This document shows, piece by piece, positions 25,159 through 39,800 of a DNA stretch of 64,000 nucleotides. Numbering within the stretch: position 1 is the stretch's first letter; the number at the start of each line of letters is the position of its first letter. The stretch spans positions 192,315 through 256,314 of the forward strand of contig JAJEKB010020480.1 of NCBI GenBank assembly GCA_022393335.1. The letters are read 5' to 3'. Under the pieces are notes generated by a model. It did no database searches and was not told where the DNA came from. It saw nothing but the letters and a program-made list of their open reading frames with translations. The translations under genes and the position numbers were made by a program. Source of the stretch: Macrotrachela quadricornifera (Eukaryota > Rotifera > Eurotatoria > Philodinida > Philodinidae).

Positions 25159-26060
25159 GTCGATTTATTTTTTAAAATAGAAATTTTTCTTACCAATTTT
25201 TAAAAATAAAACTATTGGAAATTGAGACTAGCTCGTCTGTAGACAAAACGATCAACGGTGATAATAAAAAAGTGATCTAAAAGATAGTAAGAACTAAAAC
25301 ATCTGATTTTCTTTTAGTGAATGTATGATCCTTATTCCAATTTTATATGATATTATACATCAGAAAACAGCTTCATATATATATATTTATGGCTTCTTAC
25401 ATCATTTTTCCTCGCACTCAGACAGTTCACCTCTTTTTTTATTAGTACTGTATCAACTGTGTAAATATTATTTCTCATAAATTCAATTTGATTTTATGTG
25501 TCATTTCCTATTTTTATTAATATAATCGGTTGGAAAGAATTTTTAGTAAAAAATATTCTTATACTGACGCAATTTGATAAGCATTAAAATTTTCCGTAAT
25601 AAAAAAAAGCAGTACTATTGTTAGATCGATATACGAATTATAATGAGTCATGAATAATTTTTCTAAAATCATGCAAATTGTTACTAGTTGGAAAAATCTT
25701 TTTTTTTATTCATACAACGTTTAGAAAGGTAAGATCTACTATTTCTACAAAGAATTACCTTGTTTCCAAATATGTTGGTTGCCTGAGATTAAAATTATAT
25801 ATACTCTAATATGTCGATTGAGACTTATTAGAAATTGTGACTCATATACTTGGGATAACAAAAGGAAAATTAAGACTTTATTGATTTATATAAGCTTACC
25901 TGAAGTTTATTAGAGTTTTCTTTTGTTAATGTGAACCGTGAAAAGATGACTTCCTTTGCAATCAAATGTAATACTAAATATCAAAATAAAATATCAATAA
26001 GTTATCAATTGTTTTCTTTGTTAATTAATATCAATTTAAACTTACTTTGAATTAAAATAA
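25159..26060. other. Gene-free 5' flank of the orphan secreted gene
   Basis: AT-rich sequence with a short (AT)n run at about 25377-25387. It should hold the promoter of the minus-strand secreted gene. No further feature can be supported. Confidence 0.4.
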
Positions 26061-26061
26061 G

Positions 26062-26590
26062 AAACACAAGAGAAGTATCTCAAATGTTTCAGTTCTTAAG
26101 TCAGAATTATGTGCATCATGTAGGCCCTAATGAACTATGAATACTCTGAAAAAAGTTTGAGCGCATAGCTTATTGAAAGTGAGATACTGTGTTCCGACAA
26201 TATTTCTTAACAGAATGTTGCAGTCTCCATCAAGGAGATGAGAAAAATCGATTTTCGAATTTCTACTTAAAACTTTGGACAGAGATGGGTCTTAATAAGA
26301 ATAATTTATTGTGAAAGTTTCAGATATTTTGATTCTTTTTATCCTAAAATACGGATATCATATCTGTCCATGTGTTTGGGCGATATGAAGTACCATTTTT
26401 ACCATAGTAGGATAGGAAGCACGAAAGTATCTGAAACTTTCACAATAAACTATTCTTGTTAAGGTCCATCTCTGTGAAAAGTTTCAAGTTGAAATTTTTT
26501 TCAGGGTATTCATAGTTCACTAGGGACTACATGATGCACATAATCTCGACTTAAAAGGGGTGAAACACTTGGGGTACTTCCCTCGTTAGT
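26062..26590. mobile_element. Foldback element, ~200-bp arms
   Basis: TATGTGCATCATGTAG followed by AACTATGAATA at about 26109-26150 is mirrored by TATTCATAGTT followed by CTACATGATGCACATA at about 26508-26550. GTGAAAGTTTCAGATA at about 26310 is mirrored by TATCTGAAACTTTCAC at about 26430. Ends resemble GAAGTA..CAA.TGTTTCA. No ORF. Confidence 0.75.
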
Positions 26591-26591
26591 G

Positions 26592-27660
26592 AAATGTTTT
26601 TCTATTTGATTAGTTTCAAATTTTGCATATTGAGAACTCTAGAGTCAGTAGATCGAGGACTGTCGGAAAAAACTTTTTTTTTTTAAATAAATCATTGATA
26701 ACACAAGTTATTGACATCATGTAGATTTGTATTTTAGTGTTCAAAATAGAACAACTAGTTCTCTATGAATAGATTGAAAAATAACTAGTTGATGTCTAAT
26801 GAGAAATATAATAATAGCTTTGAAATCAATTTCTATTGAATTTTATTTTAGTTTTTATTCTGCGGAACTATGTCTCTTTTTTTATTTTTGTTGTTTCTAC
26901 TTTAAATGGTAATTGATTGGAGAAAAACAACTGAGTTTTTAGCACAGATGGTCTCAATAAATGTTATTGATACAAACCTAATTCATATAAAAAATATTGA
27001 TTTGATTTACCGTCGGAGAGTTCTACCACATAATCTATTGATAAGGATTGAATATAGGATTGGAATATTCCATACAATCGATCGTTTAATTTTATAGACA
27101 GCAAATAAAAATCTATTAGACTTCGGAAGTACTTGAAACTCAGACTATTTGACGTTATCTTAAATATATGCGCAACGTGTCATATATGATTATTTGCTTG
27201 AAATTTCATACGGTTAGTATAGTTTTTCACCGTTATTTTTAACATTTAATCATGATTGAAGTATTGAATGAGTCAAGTAAACTGATGTATTAGTGCCCAG
27301 GCAGACAAAACTCAAAAAAAAGCCGGTGAAATACGCGTAGAAATTTTATCGAAAATAAAATCCAGAAAAGCACACATTTTTACGATTTTTATTTCTCTTA
27401 GCTTGTCTACTGTGATTAACACGTCGACAATGTATACTTAACGCGAAGAAACGCGTTAAACTCCCGTATTTAAGGTGTTTGAACTTGTTTTTACGCATTT
27501 TTTTAAAGATCATGTCTGCGTGGTTGAACGTGATTAAAACAGAAATTATTTTTCATCAAATAAATTTCTTGTAGATTTTATTAAATACATTATTGTATCA
27601 GTTTCTTCTTCCATTATAGTAATGAAATCATTGTAAAAACAAACCATTTTTTTTTCTTTG
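26592..27660. other. Gene-free stretch between mobile elements
   Basis: Contains a 63-codon plus ORF at 26906-27097 without recognisable features, and a local CG-richer patch near 27300-27500 (ACGCGTAG, GTCGAC, ACGCG). Nothing else is supported. Confidence 0.4.
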
Positions 27661-28875
27661 TTAACCCTTTACGGCTGGGTCCTGGAAGTAGTAGGGCAAA
27701 CAATTCTTTTACTACGCATTTTTTATGACTCAACTGCGGAAATAACTAGGTTTCAATACGAGGAGCAGATATCTGAGATATGATAAAATGCCATGACGTT
27801 GCAAAAAAGCAACGTGATTACTGAAACGGGTGAAAATTTTCAGAGGAGTTTGGTGTGTTTCAATAACTTTGACGGCCTGTTTATGTCATTATATTATCAC
27901 CAAGATCAGTTTAAACAAACAATAATTAAAGACTACTCATAGCTGTAGTGCAAAAATTCAACACACTAACATCTAGGATCAACAACAGCTGTGAGAAAAG
28001 TAGTATTAGTTTCAAAATATACTAAGGTGGCCTATTCATTGAATCAGTCGAGAACGATTGAATGAGAACAGTTGCGTTTTTTTTTGTTTAAAAGAGAAAC
28101 ACTAGGGCATATCTTTTCCTAAATAACCTAGTTCTGAATGCGTTTTGGGACTGCTCACTGGGCTGAAAAAATGGTACTTTAAACCAATAAGGTGACTTTT
28201 CGATTTCAAGTGGCTGAAAATGAAAGTTTAAACTAGATTTTCGACACTTCTGAAAAATATATACCCTAGTGTCCTCTTTTAAGCAATAAAAAAGAACTCA
28301 ACTGTTCTCATTTAGTTATTCTCGACTTACTCAACAAATAGGCACTGTAGTATATTTTGAAACCAATAGATTAGTAAATCATAACTCATGCTGGAAATGT
28401 AATATTTTTGTCCTGGCAATGGAAAAAAAAGATGTACTCAGAGTACAAACTGGATTGGAGAAAATACAATATATCCTGTTGGTGTTACCACTGAACACTC
28501 GTGATTTTATCGGAAACTGTTGACCTATTGCAGGCGAATGTTGCCAAAAGGTAACATTCTCATTTTTTTTGTACCACTGAGTACTGAATTAGTTAAAGAA
28601 AATTTTATGGTAGATGACTTTACAGCTGAATGTGATTAGGTGTTCAAAACAGTGGTTTCTATGGTTAGATTGATTTTCCAAGATGTGCAGCTTTTATCAA
28701 GCTATATTGAGAAAACACTGTGTATGGGTGTTCAATGGACGATGAACAAATTGCGACATGTTTGCCTTCAATTATTTTGGGTATAAGATTAATATTTAAC
28801 ATTAGTTTGAAAGAGTTCTTGATGAAATAGTATCTCGATGTTGCCATCTGGCAACGTCCAACCATAACGGATTTA
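27661..28875. mobile_element. Decayed piggyBac-like element with nested MITE
   Basis: The left end reads TTAA then CCCTTTACGGCTGGG, and the right end reads ACGTCCAACCATAACGG then TTTA, a decayed mirror of the left. TTAA targets with CCC ends are typical of piggyBac elements. The subterminal GTTGCCATCTGGCAAC near 28841 is almost the same as the internal palindromes of the element at 63.3 kb, so both are one family. No transposase is visible. A separate inverted repeat (about 28010-28110 against 28262-28365, with GAGAACAGTTG / CAACTGTTCTC) is nested inside, and its AT-rich flanks would fit a TA-target MITE. Confidence 0.6.
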
Positions 28876-31800
28876 TCGGTCATGATATTGTAATGGCGGA
28901 AATTTCGATTTTTAGATATGTGTCTTATATTGTATCTTTATTTATATCAAAATTGAGATAAAATCGAAAAAGCATTAGTAAGAAAGCGCTTATAGATATT
29001 TTTATTGGTTTCTTTAAATATTATCTAATTATTCTAACGAATATATCGATCATAAGTCCTTTTTTGTTTGATATTGAATGCGTATCACTGACCACTTCTC
29101 ATTTATTACTCGACTAAATTTATTTATTTTAATCCGTCGATATTATGAGTCGAGAGTTTCCATGGGAATCTTAGTTTTATGCTTCACAATGCTAGCTAAT
29201 TTCATGCCTTTATTCCAATAATATAATTTAAGTAGATAGATAACAGTTATTTTAGGAAGGATGGAATGATATATCTTAGTTTTTATATACTCACAACAAA
29301 AACAATCAACTTTCTACTATGCTATTTCTTTGTCCAATTGATGAATAACTACCATGGAAAAAATGAAGCCTGTAACCATTTCATATAACATGGAAACATT
29401 ACAAAAAAGAATCTTTTTTTTGTGCAAGTTCTTTTTATGAACAGCTGTATATACTCTTTACAGTTTTGTTAATTTCATCAACTTTTATTTGAATATCTTT
29501 AGAAAGTTTTACAATTTTGATAAATACATCCTTAGCACAAAACAAACCATAACCTTGAACGAAATTAGAAATAGCTAGTATTTATTTGAACAATTTAAAA
29601 ATTGAAGGAAGTAATTTTATATTATGAAATGGACGCCAATTAATTTATATTTTAATAAAAAAAACGACTGTATGATCAAAGCCTTTATGGCTTTAGATAG
29701 TCTATCTCGCTTTCTTTTTGTACGAATTCTTACATTGTTTACCTCTGGTGGAGCTTTACAATCTTTTAGTCTTATAGATAGCCCGATAATATGCTCACAA
29801 ATGTAATTTTTCGGGAATGATAGACAAATGCAAATTACACTTCTCTATTCGTCAGGATTGTTGCCATATATACACAACAAATGCTACAGTAGATAGATTT
29901 GTATGTGTAAATATTTGAACACAATAGGAAAAATCGAAGAGAATATGGAAAAAACTTCAAAAGGGAGGCAAGAAATATCTGAGTAAGGGAATGTTTGGAA
30001 AATACCCAGAAAGAAAAAAAAAAGAATATATATGTGTAATCTATACGACACGATATAAAAAAAGGAAACTATAAAATTAGTGTTTATTAAGAATTATAAT
30101 TGCTCAATTAAATTTAAGTGATGTTAATCATAGATATCATATACATGATTGACATGATTTTTGTTAGATAACAGATTATTCCAAGATAATAATCTGTATT
30201 ATATTTTACAAGTTTTTTTCCTATAATATTATGGTCCAACACTTTAGAAGGGCCTCGAGCTAGTTTATAAATTCTTTTATACAAAATTTTGAAAAATCAT
30301 AAATTTATTTTTTTTAGGAACATGATTAAGACTGAAGGACAAAGATGAAATAAATGTTTCTATCGGACATTTCAATAGTTAATTGGTATTGTCTGTCTTT
30401 ATTGAAACTGTGATTTATTTATGTATACAAATGTATGGAATTGTTGACTAAACTTGAGACTGACTGGAAGGATTTTATCAAAAATTTATTTTAGTCTAAT
30501 AGAAAAAAAAACATTATTATCAAACATTGTCTCGTTTATCTCGAATATCATGTTAAACTTTCACAAGTACAGATCGTATGATAGAAAATGTTGTTCTCTG
30601 ATTTTTTTTTTTCTAAATATGAATTCATAATTCAAATATAATATCTTACAAAGATAGTGTTCAATATATTAATTTATGTATTATAATAATGTTGCAACTT
30701 GATTCTATATTCGTTTCTATATTAATTAAAGCCCATATTATCGGTAGCGACAACGATCAAAGGTCTTGTCGCTCTATATTGTCTTCAGAGTTGTCATCAT
30801 TGATGTACTTCGTTGCATATACATCCAGTATGCATACTTAACTACCTTGACAAAAGTATCGAAAGTCTATTTTGTGACAAGAAGATTTGCAAAATTGTGA
30901 GCTTCTTCTGGAAATCCTTTCGAACTTTTGGTAGAAACCTTTGAAATATAAAAATATAAAAGCCATTACCAAATCTTTAAATAGAGACTTTCATTCAAAT
31001 GCGGTGAAATTCAGAAAAATGATCTTTTTAAAGTTTCAAAAAATAAGGAAATGACATAAAAAATGAGTCATCACTTCCTTTGAACACCTATGAGATCGGC
31101 TAATAATAAATAATGAATTATATTGAAACTTAAATAATCCATAGATGGTGTCCTTTAGATCTATGTTAATATGTGTTCATACATTTCTCGCAATAATGGA
31201 AGGAAAAACTTTAGTCCCTCTTCTTCTCGGATATGTTCTGAGTTTCTAAGATGAGTCTATAATTGTTTTGAAAATAATATGCTCTCTCTCTCCTATAATA
31301 TAATGAACAGATAGTTCTCTTTTTAATCACACAACATCAAGCTCGATAACTGTTTTGTGTTCAAAAAATATAAAGATTTCACTGGAGACTATTGGCTAAA
31401 TTTTTTTTAGAATCTAAGCACCTAACTAAATGTTTTGTTCTATAAATTCTGAGTCATCCTAATAGAAATCTTATTAAAGGTTCACATTCTTTTAAACAGA
31501 CAACTAACATTCACGCTTATTTTCTATGAATAATGAATATTTATGACAAAAACTGATCGTATATCTGTTTCGTGTCTCGATCGACTTGGTGGACTAAATA
31601 TTATAAGTAGTACATTGTGCATATAAATTATGGTTTTCAATACAAAAATATTTAGATTCAGGTAGATGTATGTTGCTTATGCAAGTTACAGAAGATTTTC
31701 ACGAACAAAAAAAAAGCGAAGGGGACATAAGCATTGATTGATAAAGTGTTATATGATTTTGTCAAGTTTGTTTTGACAGCATGAATATGAAAATCAAAAA

Positions 31801-32467
31801 ACCTACATTGAAAACGAAGGAACGAACCGAAAAAAATAGCAAAATGTTTTTATTATTGTTGGCATTATTTTCTGTACGTGTATGTTCGACGATAGAATAC
31901 CTAAATAAAGGAATTCTGAAGTCAAGCAACGTTACTGTTTTTTTTCTTTCCATCTTATTTAGTAACTTCAAGATTTCCTTGTCGCTGTCTATGCTTCCAG
32001 TTTCCATCGAGCTGATGAATTTAAATGTAAGAGAATGCGGTAAAATTAGTCCTAATTTGTTTATTACCTTTTCTTTCTGGTGTAACTATCAATTTTCAAC
32101 TACATGTTTTTCTACGCCGTATATTCTAAGTATGCTTACGATTATTATTACGGATCATTAAAATCGATCTAGTGCTCAAGAATCAGCTCAAAGACGTTAA
32201 TTTTTTATCTGAAAAAAAAATATTCGAAAGTTTCTCATTAAGTAGATATTGGTGAAAGTTAATCTCCAATGAACCGAAATGAACTATTTCAAAGTGTATT
32301 ACTTCTAATTGTGAATCATTTCTTTGCTCATATATGTATATAACATATGTTTTTATTTATTATTTTACATTCATAATTGGAAATTATATTTGAGTAAATA
32401 AAAAGACAATAAATATTATAAAAATCTACGGGTTTTAAATAAGCTCTTTACTGTTTCATTCCTTCAT
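28876..32467. other. 3.6 kb without a recognised gene
   Basis: Long AT-rich stretch. The largest ORFs (31781-32161 plus, 31762-32007 minus) overlap on opposite strands and look like chance frames in hydrophobic, AT-biased sequence. AATAAA-type signals on the minus strand near 32351 probably serve the GPCR gene. Confidence 0.4.
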
Positions 32468-33484
32468 TTAGTTATGTCGATGACTTGAGGGCATAACAGT
32501 ATTATTTAATATACTTCTTAGAGGTATCACCGATATTGCAGTTTGCTCTTGATGTAAATAACAACAACAAAAAATTCTTTTTATTTTTCTTCTAAGTTCT
32601 GGTTGACCAAAAGGAACAAGAAATGGATAAATTAAATTAACTAAATATTTTAAATTTCCAAGATAATCATTAATAAGTGGCGTAACAATTGCTTTTTGTG
32701 TTATTGTACCAAATGTTGAAAAGAAGAAAAGAATACTTAATGGTATCCATATAATTAAATAAAGAATAATAATTGGTATTAATTGAATAATCATTTGAAT
32801 ATTTTCTTTCCAAAAATTTCTTCGTCTTTGCATTTTTCTTCTTTGAATATAAACTCGAATAATTAATAAACTACTCATTAAAATCGTAAAGATTACTGGT
32901 ACACAAATCATAATAATATTTTTAAAAATAACAGCAAATGATGATATGAAAAAGAAACAAGGTAAACCACAACTTACACTATTATAATTATATGTAGTTG
33001 TACATTGTATACCATAAATACCAATACTATAAAAAATAGTTGGAAATAAAATACATAAAAGAAGAGGTATATAACGAAGAAGAATAACATGATGAGATAA
33101 TAATATATGATTAAAAATTAATAAATATCGTTCTATTGATCCAAGTGCAATCATTAATAAATTAATAGTGACTAATGTAAATTGACACCAATTAAAAAAA
33201 TTACAAAAATTTCGATTAGGAAACATAATTTGTCGAGTATATAAAAAATATAAACGTGGTGGTAATTCAATAATTTCCTAAAATAGTAATGATATAATGA
33301 GTTTTATTGATTATAAAGGATATACCTGAACAAAATTCATAATAAGTAAACAAAAAACAAGGTAATTTCGTGGTTTTTTACGTAATTGTGATGATCGAAT
33401 AAAGTGATACAATGAGAAAAATGTACAGATAATTGATGGTCCAAGTAAACTTGTAAGAATAATGAATATCGCAAACGATGACAT
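32468..33484 (-). CDS. Rhodopsin-like G protein-coupled receptor, 322 aa
   Basis: Exons 33484-33326 (53 residues) and 33277-32468 join in phase 0 across a 48-bp intron. The N-terminus is very short, going straight into TM1 (SFAIFIILTSLLGPSIICTF). TM2 spans the splice site. Cys78 before TM3 and the CTTTYNY..CG segment between TM4 and TM5 could form the usual disulphide. The E/DRY position reads GSIERYLLIF (about 98-107), TM6 has IIWIPLSILFF, and TM7 ends in NLIYPFLVPFG in place of NPxxY. A basic loop (QRRKMQRRR) precedes TM6 and a CCC cluster in the tail may be palmitoylated. It is probably a peptide-type orphan receptor at the plasma membrane; the ligand is unknown. Confidence 0.85.
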
Positions 33485-35408
33485 AATGTTTTTTTACTGG
33501 TTGCTTTATTAATAGATTTGATAAATGAGAATATCTAAACACTATTTATCTTAGATTCAACTCCTGGGTTTCGTTTGCTACAAGAAAAATATTCATAATA
33601 AATTAATTTTTTTTATCATTATATAAAAATGATTATAAACAAAGGCAGTTCAATGTTTATTTTTTATATTGTATTATGTTAGACGTTAATATGTTCGAAT
33701 AAAAATGCATCAATTGCAATTCTTAGCTTGGAATTGAATAGAATGAAAAGTGATGGATTCTTGTACTCAAAGAAGAAATGTTGTGTACGAATATCACATA
33801 CTGAATAACCAAGTGAATCTTTCTCATATTCTAAAGTCAAAGTTATATATGTCTAGTAGGCAAGTGTAAAGATAAGATCTATGAGATTTGTTTTTCAGAA
33901 CCAAGTCCAACCAAGTTAACAAAAGATTCAAAACTTACCAAACTTTTATAAATGACGTATGTAAATGTTATAAGTGATGAATTAGTATGAAATAGTTTTA
34001 TATACTTTGCTCTTGGCATATCTAAGATTAATATTCAAATTTGACTTTACATAAAACTTATTACTTAAAAATATTTTTAACATTTTTAAATTAGTTTTTC
34101 CTGTTGACATTAATCTAGATACTTTATAATTAGCTCCTCAAGCAGTGAACTGTATTCTCATAGTTCTTTTTGCAAACTTCTAGTAATTTATATACGTTTA
34201 TGCTTATCAACTTGAATGCCACATATCAAGAATTTGACGTCAATAGAATGAATTTTCGATTTTGGATTTCTACGAAAATTTCAATGTTTATATTTTTATG
34301 ACATCATAAAAATAGATTAACATATTTACATATGTTAATCTATTTGAATACATTATAGAAATTAATTTTTGCTTGTCATATTTGAAAAGTAATCAACTGT
34401 TTAAATTATCTGCGAACAAGCAGCTTTTGTTCGAGAAACATTTTGTATTAAATCAACATGAGGCTAAGTACCAGAACTATTTTTAAACATGTCAGAAGTA
34501 GGATAAATAATGTTGTACTTTTCTTAATATGCTAACTTTGATATAGTTTATATTAAACCAAAATATATTTCAAACAATTTATATCAAAACAGTGAAGCAT
34601 TATTAAGCATATCTGAAAACAATTTTGTCTGTATAGTATTGATGATAGATATAGAATTGCTTTCCAATTCTGACAGTGAACATAATCAAAAGAGATGATT
34701 TTTATACATTGTAATAAAGCAAACAAGATTTACCAAGATAATTTGATCATACAATTATTTAACTTAGTGTAGAATACTTTTAGAATTATGTAATTATCAG
34801 ATATTCTAGCTTTTTATAAACGGCCTAATCAATAGAATAGTGACAATACATTGCATTTATCAAATCTTATTTCAACCTTGCACAATGATCTTTCTAAGGA
34901 AAAAAATAGATGGTAATTAATGTTTATAAATAAAGAAAAATAATTGTGAACGCCAAAGGATTAGCTTCTTCTTCAATTATTTATGATAGGTTACATTATG
35001 AGGAAAAAAGAAAGACTGCATATTTAATAGAAATGTACCAAATATACAAGATTACCCCAGTAACTTTTTCACTCATTTCACATGATAGTGTTAACTAAAG
35101 AATATATACAATGTTTTTTTAACCTTTTTTCCGTTCAATCTAATCTCTTTCAATTAATTATCTCATTTTTACAAAAAATTAGTGTCATACTCTTAAGCTA
35201 GAACTTTAAATGGACATTATTCTTTATATTATTTTCATATCAGACAAAATGCATTTTCTCTACAAAATATTAAAAAAGCCTAAATACTGAACCACTTATT
35301 AAATCTTTTATATTCTTCATTTAATATTGAAAAAGATAAAAAAAGCAAATTTTTATTATTTTTACTACAATATTTTGATGTTAATCAAAGATCATTACAG
35401 ATTATATA
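33485..35408. other. Gene-free region with one perfect hairpin
   Basis: No exons are recognised. At 34311-34344 the 15-mer AATAGATTAACATAT is followed after TTAC by its exact complement. The part next to 33484 should include the GPCR promoter. Confidence 0.45.
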
Positions 35409-36822
35409 GAGTGTTCCGAAAGTCTCTATATTAAAAAATAAAAAGTTCAAATACGTGAGATATTGATATGGAAGGATATCCGGACAGCATGAAGCCGTAA
35501 TAATTTATTCAATAATAAATTAAAAGACAAAGAGAGACGCATCGTTTTCCTAAAGATTACACGTATACAATTATTACACACAGTAAATCAATCGTAGAGA
35601 CCGCACTTGTGTGTTCGTCCCTCGAAGCGATTCTTACATAGAGAGAAAGAATGTCGACATAAAAAAGTAACGTATTGTACAAATAAGAACAATGAGTGTC
35701 ATTCGAAAGTACATCATTATTCTTTTACAAACTTAATTCACCTTGTCACGTCAATATATTGTAATTTTTAGTGTCATGTTGTAAAAAGGACGTTCATTGT
35801 TTTATATATCTTCTATTAATCTCGTTTCAAGTGAGTAGAGGATGCCGTTACACAGCCACTTTCTAAAATTTTTTTGTGAATGATAGGTAAGTATACTGAG
35901 TGTTTATTTTTATGAACAAGATTGAGAACGCGTCTAATTATTGCATCAATGGAATTATATTTAAACAGTGTAAAAAAAATATCTAAATAATAATGATCTC
36001 GATAATAATTGCTTTGTAAAATAAAAGAATTGTTTTCCCTTATATTAGTTCTCATCAACCATATTAGATAAGTTCCTACTTTTTCGAAAGTGTAATTATT
36101 TTACGTTTTCTTATCTAAAGAGTAATAAATGGAATCGATTGATAAGTTAATGTGAGTCATAAGTTTCGGTATGTAGATTTCTCATCAAACAACTTTTGTT
36201 CTAGTCTCGCTCAATGTTAATTCGATGGTGAAGCAGTTCGAATCTGTGGGAACAAAAGTACTTTTTCTTAAATGTAAAGTCTAAAAGCGTTTTTAGATGT
36301 AAAAAATTTTCACATAGTATGCTGATTATTAAAAAGAAGTGTCATATTCAGATTCAAATAATCCTTCTGCCACCATAGAATTCTTGATGAACTCACTAAA
36401 CTTGTAGCGTGACATGAAATTATCATGTCATATAATATGCTCATTATGGAACCTTCTTTTTGATGAGTTAATAAAAGTATACCTTAGCATGCTCCAAAAT
36501 TTCCATTAGCTGCTGTTAGAAAAAAAAAGACGATAAATAAAAAGTTGCCTTTCCAGTACTCAAAACACTTTGTTCACATTTTATTTATATTGTTATATAG
36601 AATCTGATGAGCTCTATCTAACCATATGAAAATCTCAAAGAAAAAAACTTTAGTCGATTTTTGAATTATTCATATCTTTTCAAGAAAGCTAAATTATTAT
36701 ATTTCGATCAAAAGTGGTAGTTTTTCATAGTAGTATGAAAGTTTGATTAAGTAAATAGAAACTTGATATATGAACCTATCAATAAAAAAAAATTTTTGTA
36801 AAGGACTTTTGGAACATTCTGT
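35409..36822. mobile_element. Tc1/mariner-like relic
   Basis: AGAGTGTTCCGAAAGTC at about 35410 is mirrored by GGACTTTTGGAACATTCTGTA ending near 36822, with TA-rich flanks. The repeat is mariner-like, with roughly 18 of 23 positions matching. The 1.4-kb length would fit a full mariner, but no transposase blocks or DD(E/D) motif could be read. The minus ORF at 35816-36058 is not recognisable. It is a decayed or non-autonomous copy. Confidence 0.5.
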
Positions 36823-39800
36823 ATAATGCTATAAAATTCTTCGCAGATTATAAATCTAACTTTTTGAAAAAGTTAAGTATTTACAAATATTCACAATCAT
36901 TTTTCTGATTGTTTTGAAAAAAAATTCTTTGTATTTAGCATTATAGCCATTAAAGAACATTTGTGATAATAAATGTCCATTCTTGTTGTAATTAAGTAAC
37001 TCGCTATCGGCGAACGACAGCTGCTGTATATATATATATGTATGCGAAAAGGAAAATATAGTAAATATGGGACTGTGACAGAAAAGAATCTGGATACGAC
37101 ACATTTTATTTATGCGTAAAATAAATTATTTTTTTCCAGTTGTCACTAGTTATTGCTGATTAAAATAGGGTTAGTTATAGTGCATCAGAGACTTGATATT
37201 ATCATGTTCATGATGCATAATAAATACCCTTCTATTATATATTGAAAATGGCAAAAAAAGCAGAAAAAATTACAATTTCACCCTTAGTTTGACACTTAAG
37301 AACTAAAGCTTAAAAAGAAAAAAGTCAATCAAATAATGATTAAATAGAATACATTCACATATAAAGTAGAATTTATTAATACTTATATTATCTTCTTTCA
37401 AACTGATATATAAATTAGATTAGTAAACATAAACAGATGAGAAAGGTCACTAAACATACGAAGCTTGAACTCATTCTTGTTAATTAAAATATAATATAGT
37501 TTGTTGTTTATGTACACATTAATCATGTTCTTTGTCATAAATTAAATATTGTTTCTTCATGATTTTTACACTATCGTTTTTTCTCATGGATTGATAATGT
37601 TATTGAATTTCATTACTATGCCATAAATTCTTAATAATCATTGCAAATACTATAATTGTTATAATATAATAGTATTGTTCTTTGTCACTTTCTATATATT
37701 TGCATCTATTTAATTCATATTTGTTTGTTAAAATTGAAGGATTATGTATATTTGTTGTTTTTCTCATTGGGATATGATAGTACTTTTCTTTCGTCCTTAA
37801 ATGCCATATGCCAATAATTTAATAGTAGTCAACAGCTATTGTCACCTGCTGTTGTGTTTCTCATATGCGTTTACGACAGCATGCATACAGACCTATGTCA
37901 ATCCATCATCTTGACATTTGTGTTTCTATACATATACAAAGACAGTTTCATCATATTATTGACTGTCAACTATTTCTTGTCATCGATATCTTTTCAATAC
38001 AAACATGTTGATTTTATGTTCTCATTTTTTTGTCAAATAGATAGTATTCATATTTCATTTGTTCTAGTAATATACTCTTACCTTACAATACTATTCTTCA
38101 AAATAAAGTACCATTTATCATCTATTCTTATTGACTCTAATTCGATCATTCATGCTCGTATTATAATTCAAAACACGATGATAAGAATAGAGAAGAAAAG
38201 AAGAAAGAAAACCGCAGATTAAGAGACTCGGCTAAAAATCTCTATATTTTTTTCCTCTTTTTCTTTCTTCTTTTTTTCTTACTGAGTCAGCCGGTCACAT
38301 TTACTTCACGTTCTTCATTTTCTGATTATCAAACGTATGCACATACGTTTACCTCTCTTTCATGACATTTTGCTAAATGAGAAAAGGTAAGCCTAAGAAA
38401 AAAAAAAGAGAGAGACATTTTTATGATTATAATCAGCTTTGAGAAATATTCGAATAATTTATTCAACAACTCTCATTATTGACTTTAACCTTTTTAAATA
38501 TCAAGGTAATATCAAAATTTAGAAAATAAAATATTTGATGTACCTCGATTGATACCATTATTAATTTCAGTTATATTTATAGATTAGGTTTATTTTCCAG
38601 ATGATAAGACACTAGTAATATGTTTATTATCTGTTATCTTCGTCGTTTTCTTCTATTCTATTTTGTACTGATATTTAGAGTCAACATTATATAAAGATAG
38701 AAAACAACAAATCTCACGGCTATATGTATATAAATACAACCTATTTTTCCATCATCGGTGCACATCATTATTATCATCTAAGAAAAAATAGCAAAAACAG
38801 TCTTAATTCTTGCAGTAGAAATAGGTCTACATGAGAGCAGGCGGTTGTGCATGTTTTCTCTAATGTCTATATGATAAATTCTCTCTTGTATATCGACTGT
38901 ATTGGGCCATGCACATAGGATACATCATATATTTTGGTTGTTGTTAATCAATACCTCAAAATAACGAGACATTTTGTCCTTCACGTTCTTCTTCGATTAT
39001 ATATAACGTGATTTATATTCTTAAAAATCACAAAATTATATAGAGAAAACGGTGATATATATACATACATATCTATGTATATATATAGTTATTCGATTGT
39101 ACAACATTATTTATCACAAGGTCATTTGCACAAACAAAGCCTTTATCAACAGAGAAGGTATATGTATATATATATATGTATGTATGTAGGATCAAATAAA
39201 TGTGTATGTGTCACAACAACTATCGCAAAGAGTAAGATTGTGGGAGGAAAGAGAACAGATGATGCCAGGAATACGACGAACGAAGACGTACAAAAGCTAA
39301 CGAATAGAGTCGCGTCTCTCGTTCGCCTTCCCTATTAAAATTAATCGACATGGCATGACACATTTATTTGAAAGGTAAACCGCAATGAGGAAGAAAAAAA
39401 AAGAAAAGATTCCGTATTTCAGCTTACTATAACAGTACCTTAAAATCGATCTATGTCATAAACATATTAATTTAATTCTTTTTCTAAATAAATTTATCTG
39501 ACAATAAAGCTCAAAATATTTTATTGTACTTTAAGATTTAAGTATCCATGAGATGCGAAGGAGTATTTGAATTTTATTATTAAAAAGATTTGTATAAAAT
39601 AATATGTTGATGACATATATTGATAATAGTCTTGCAATATCTAATAAAATTCTTAACGACAACTTTCACATATCCTTGAAGTCTCCAGTTGTACACAACT
39701 TTCACTTTTTCTTTCTTAATCATAATATGAATGTGATTGTACATATGCTAAAAAAAGAAAAGCTTAATCACATACGATTTCAAATCATGCTGTGTACAAG

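Noticed and set aside
31762..32161. Overlapping ORFs of 126 (plus) and 81 (minus) codons
   Set aside because: Composition-driven hydrophobic frames on both strands, no motif, no splice logic.
37839..38222. 127-codon plus ORF with hydrophobic runs
   Set aside because: Resembles a chance frame in T-rich sequence; no consistent membrane topology or family motif.
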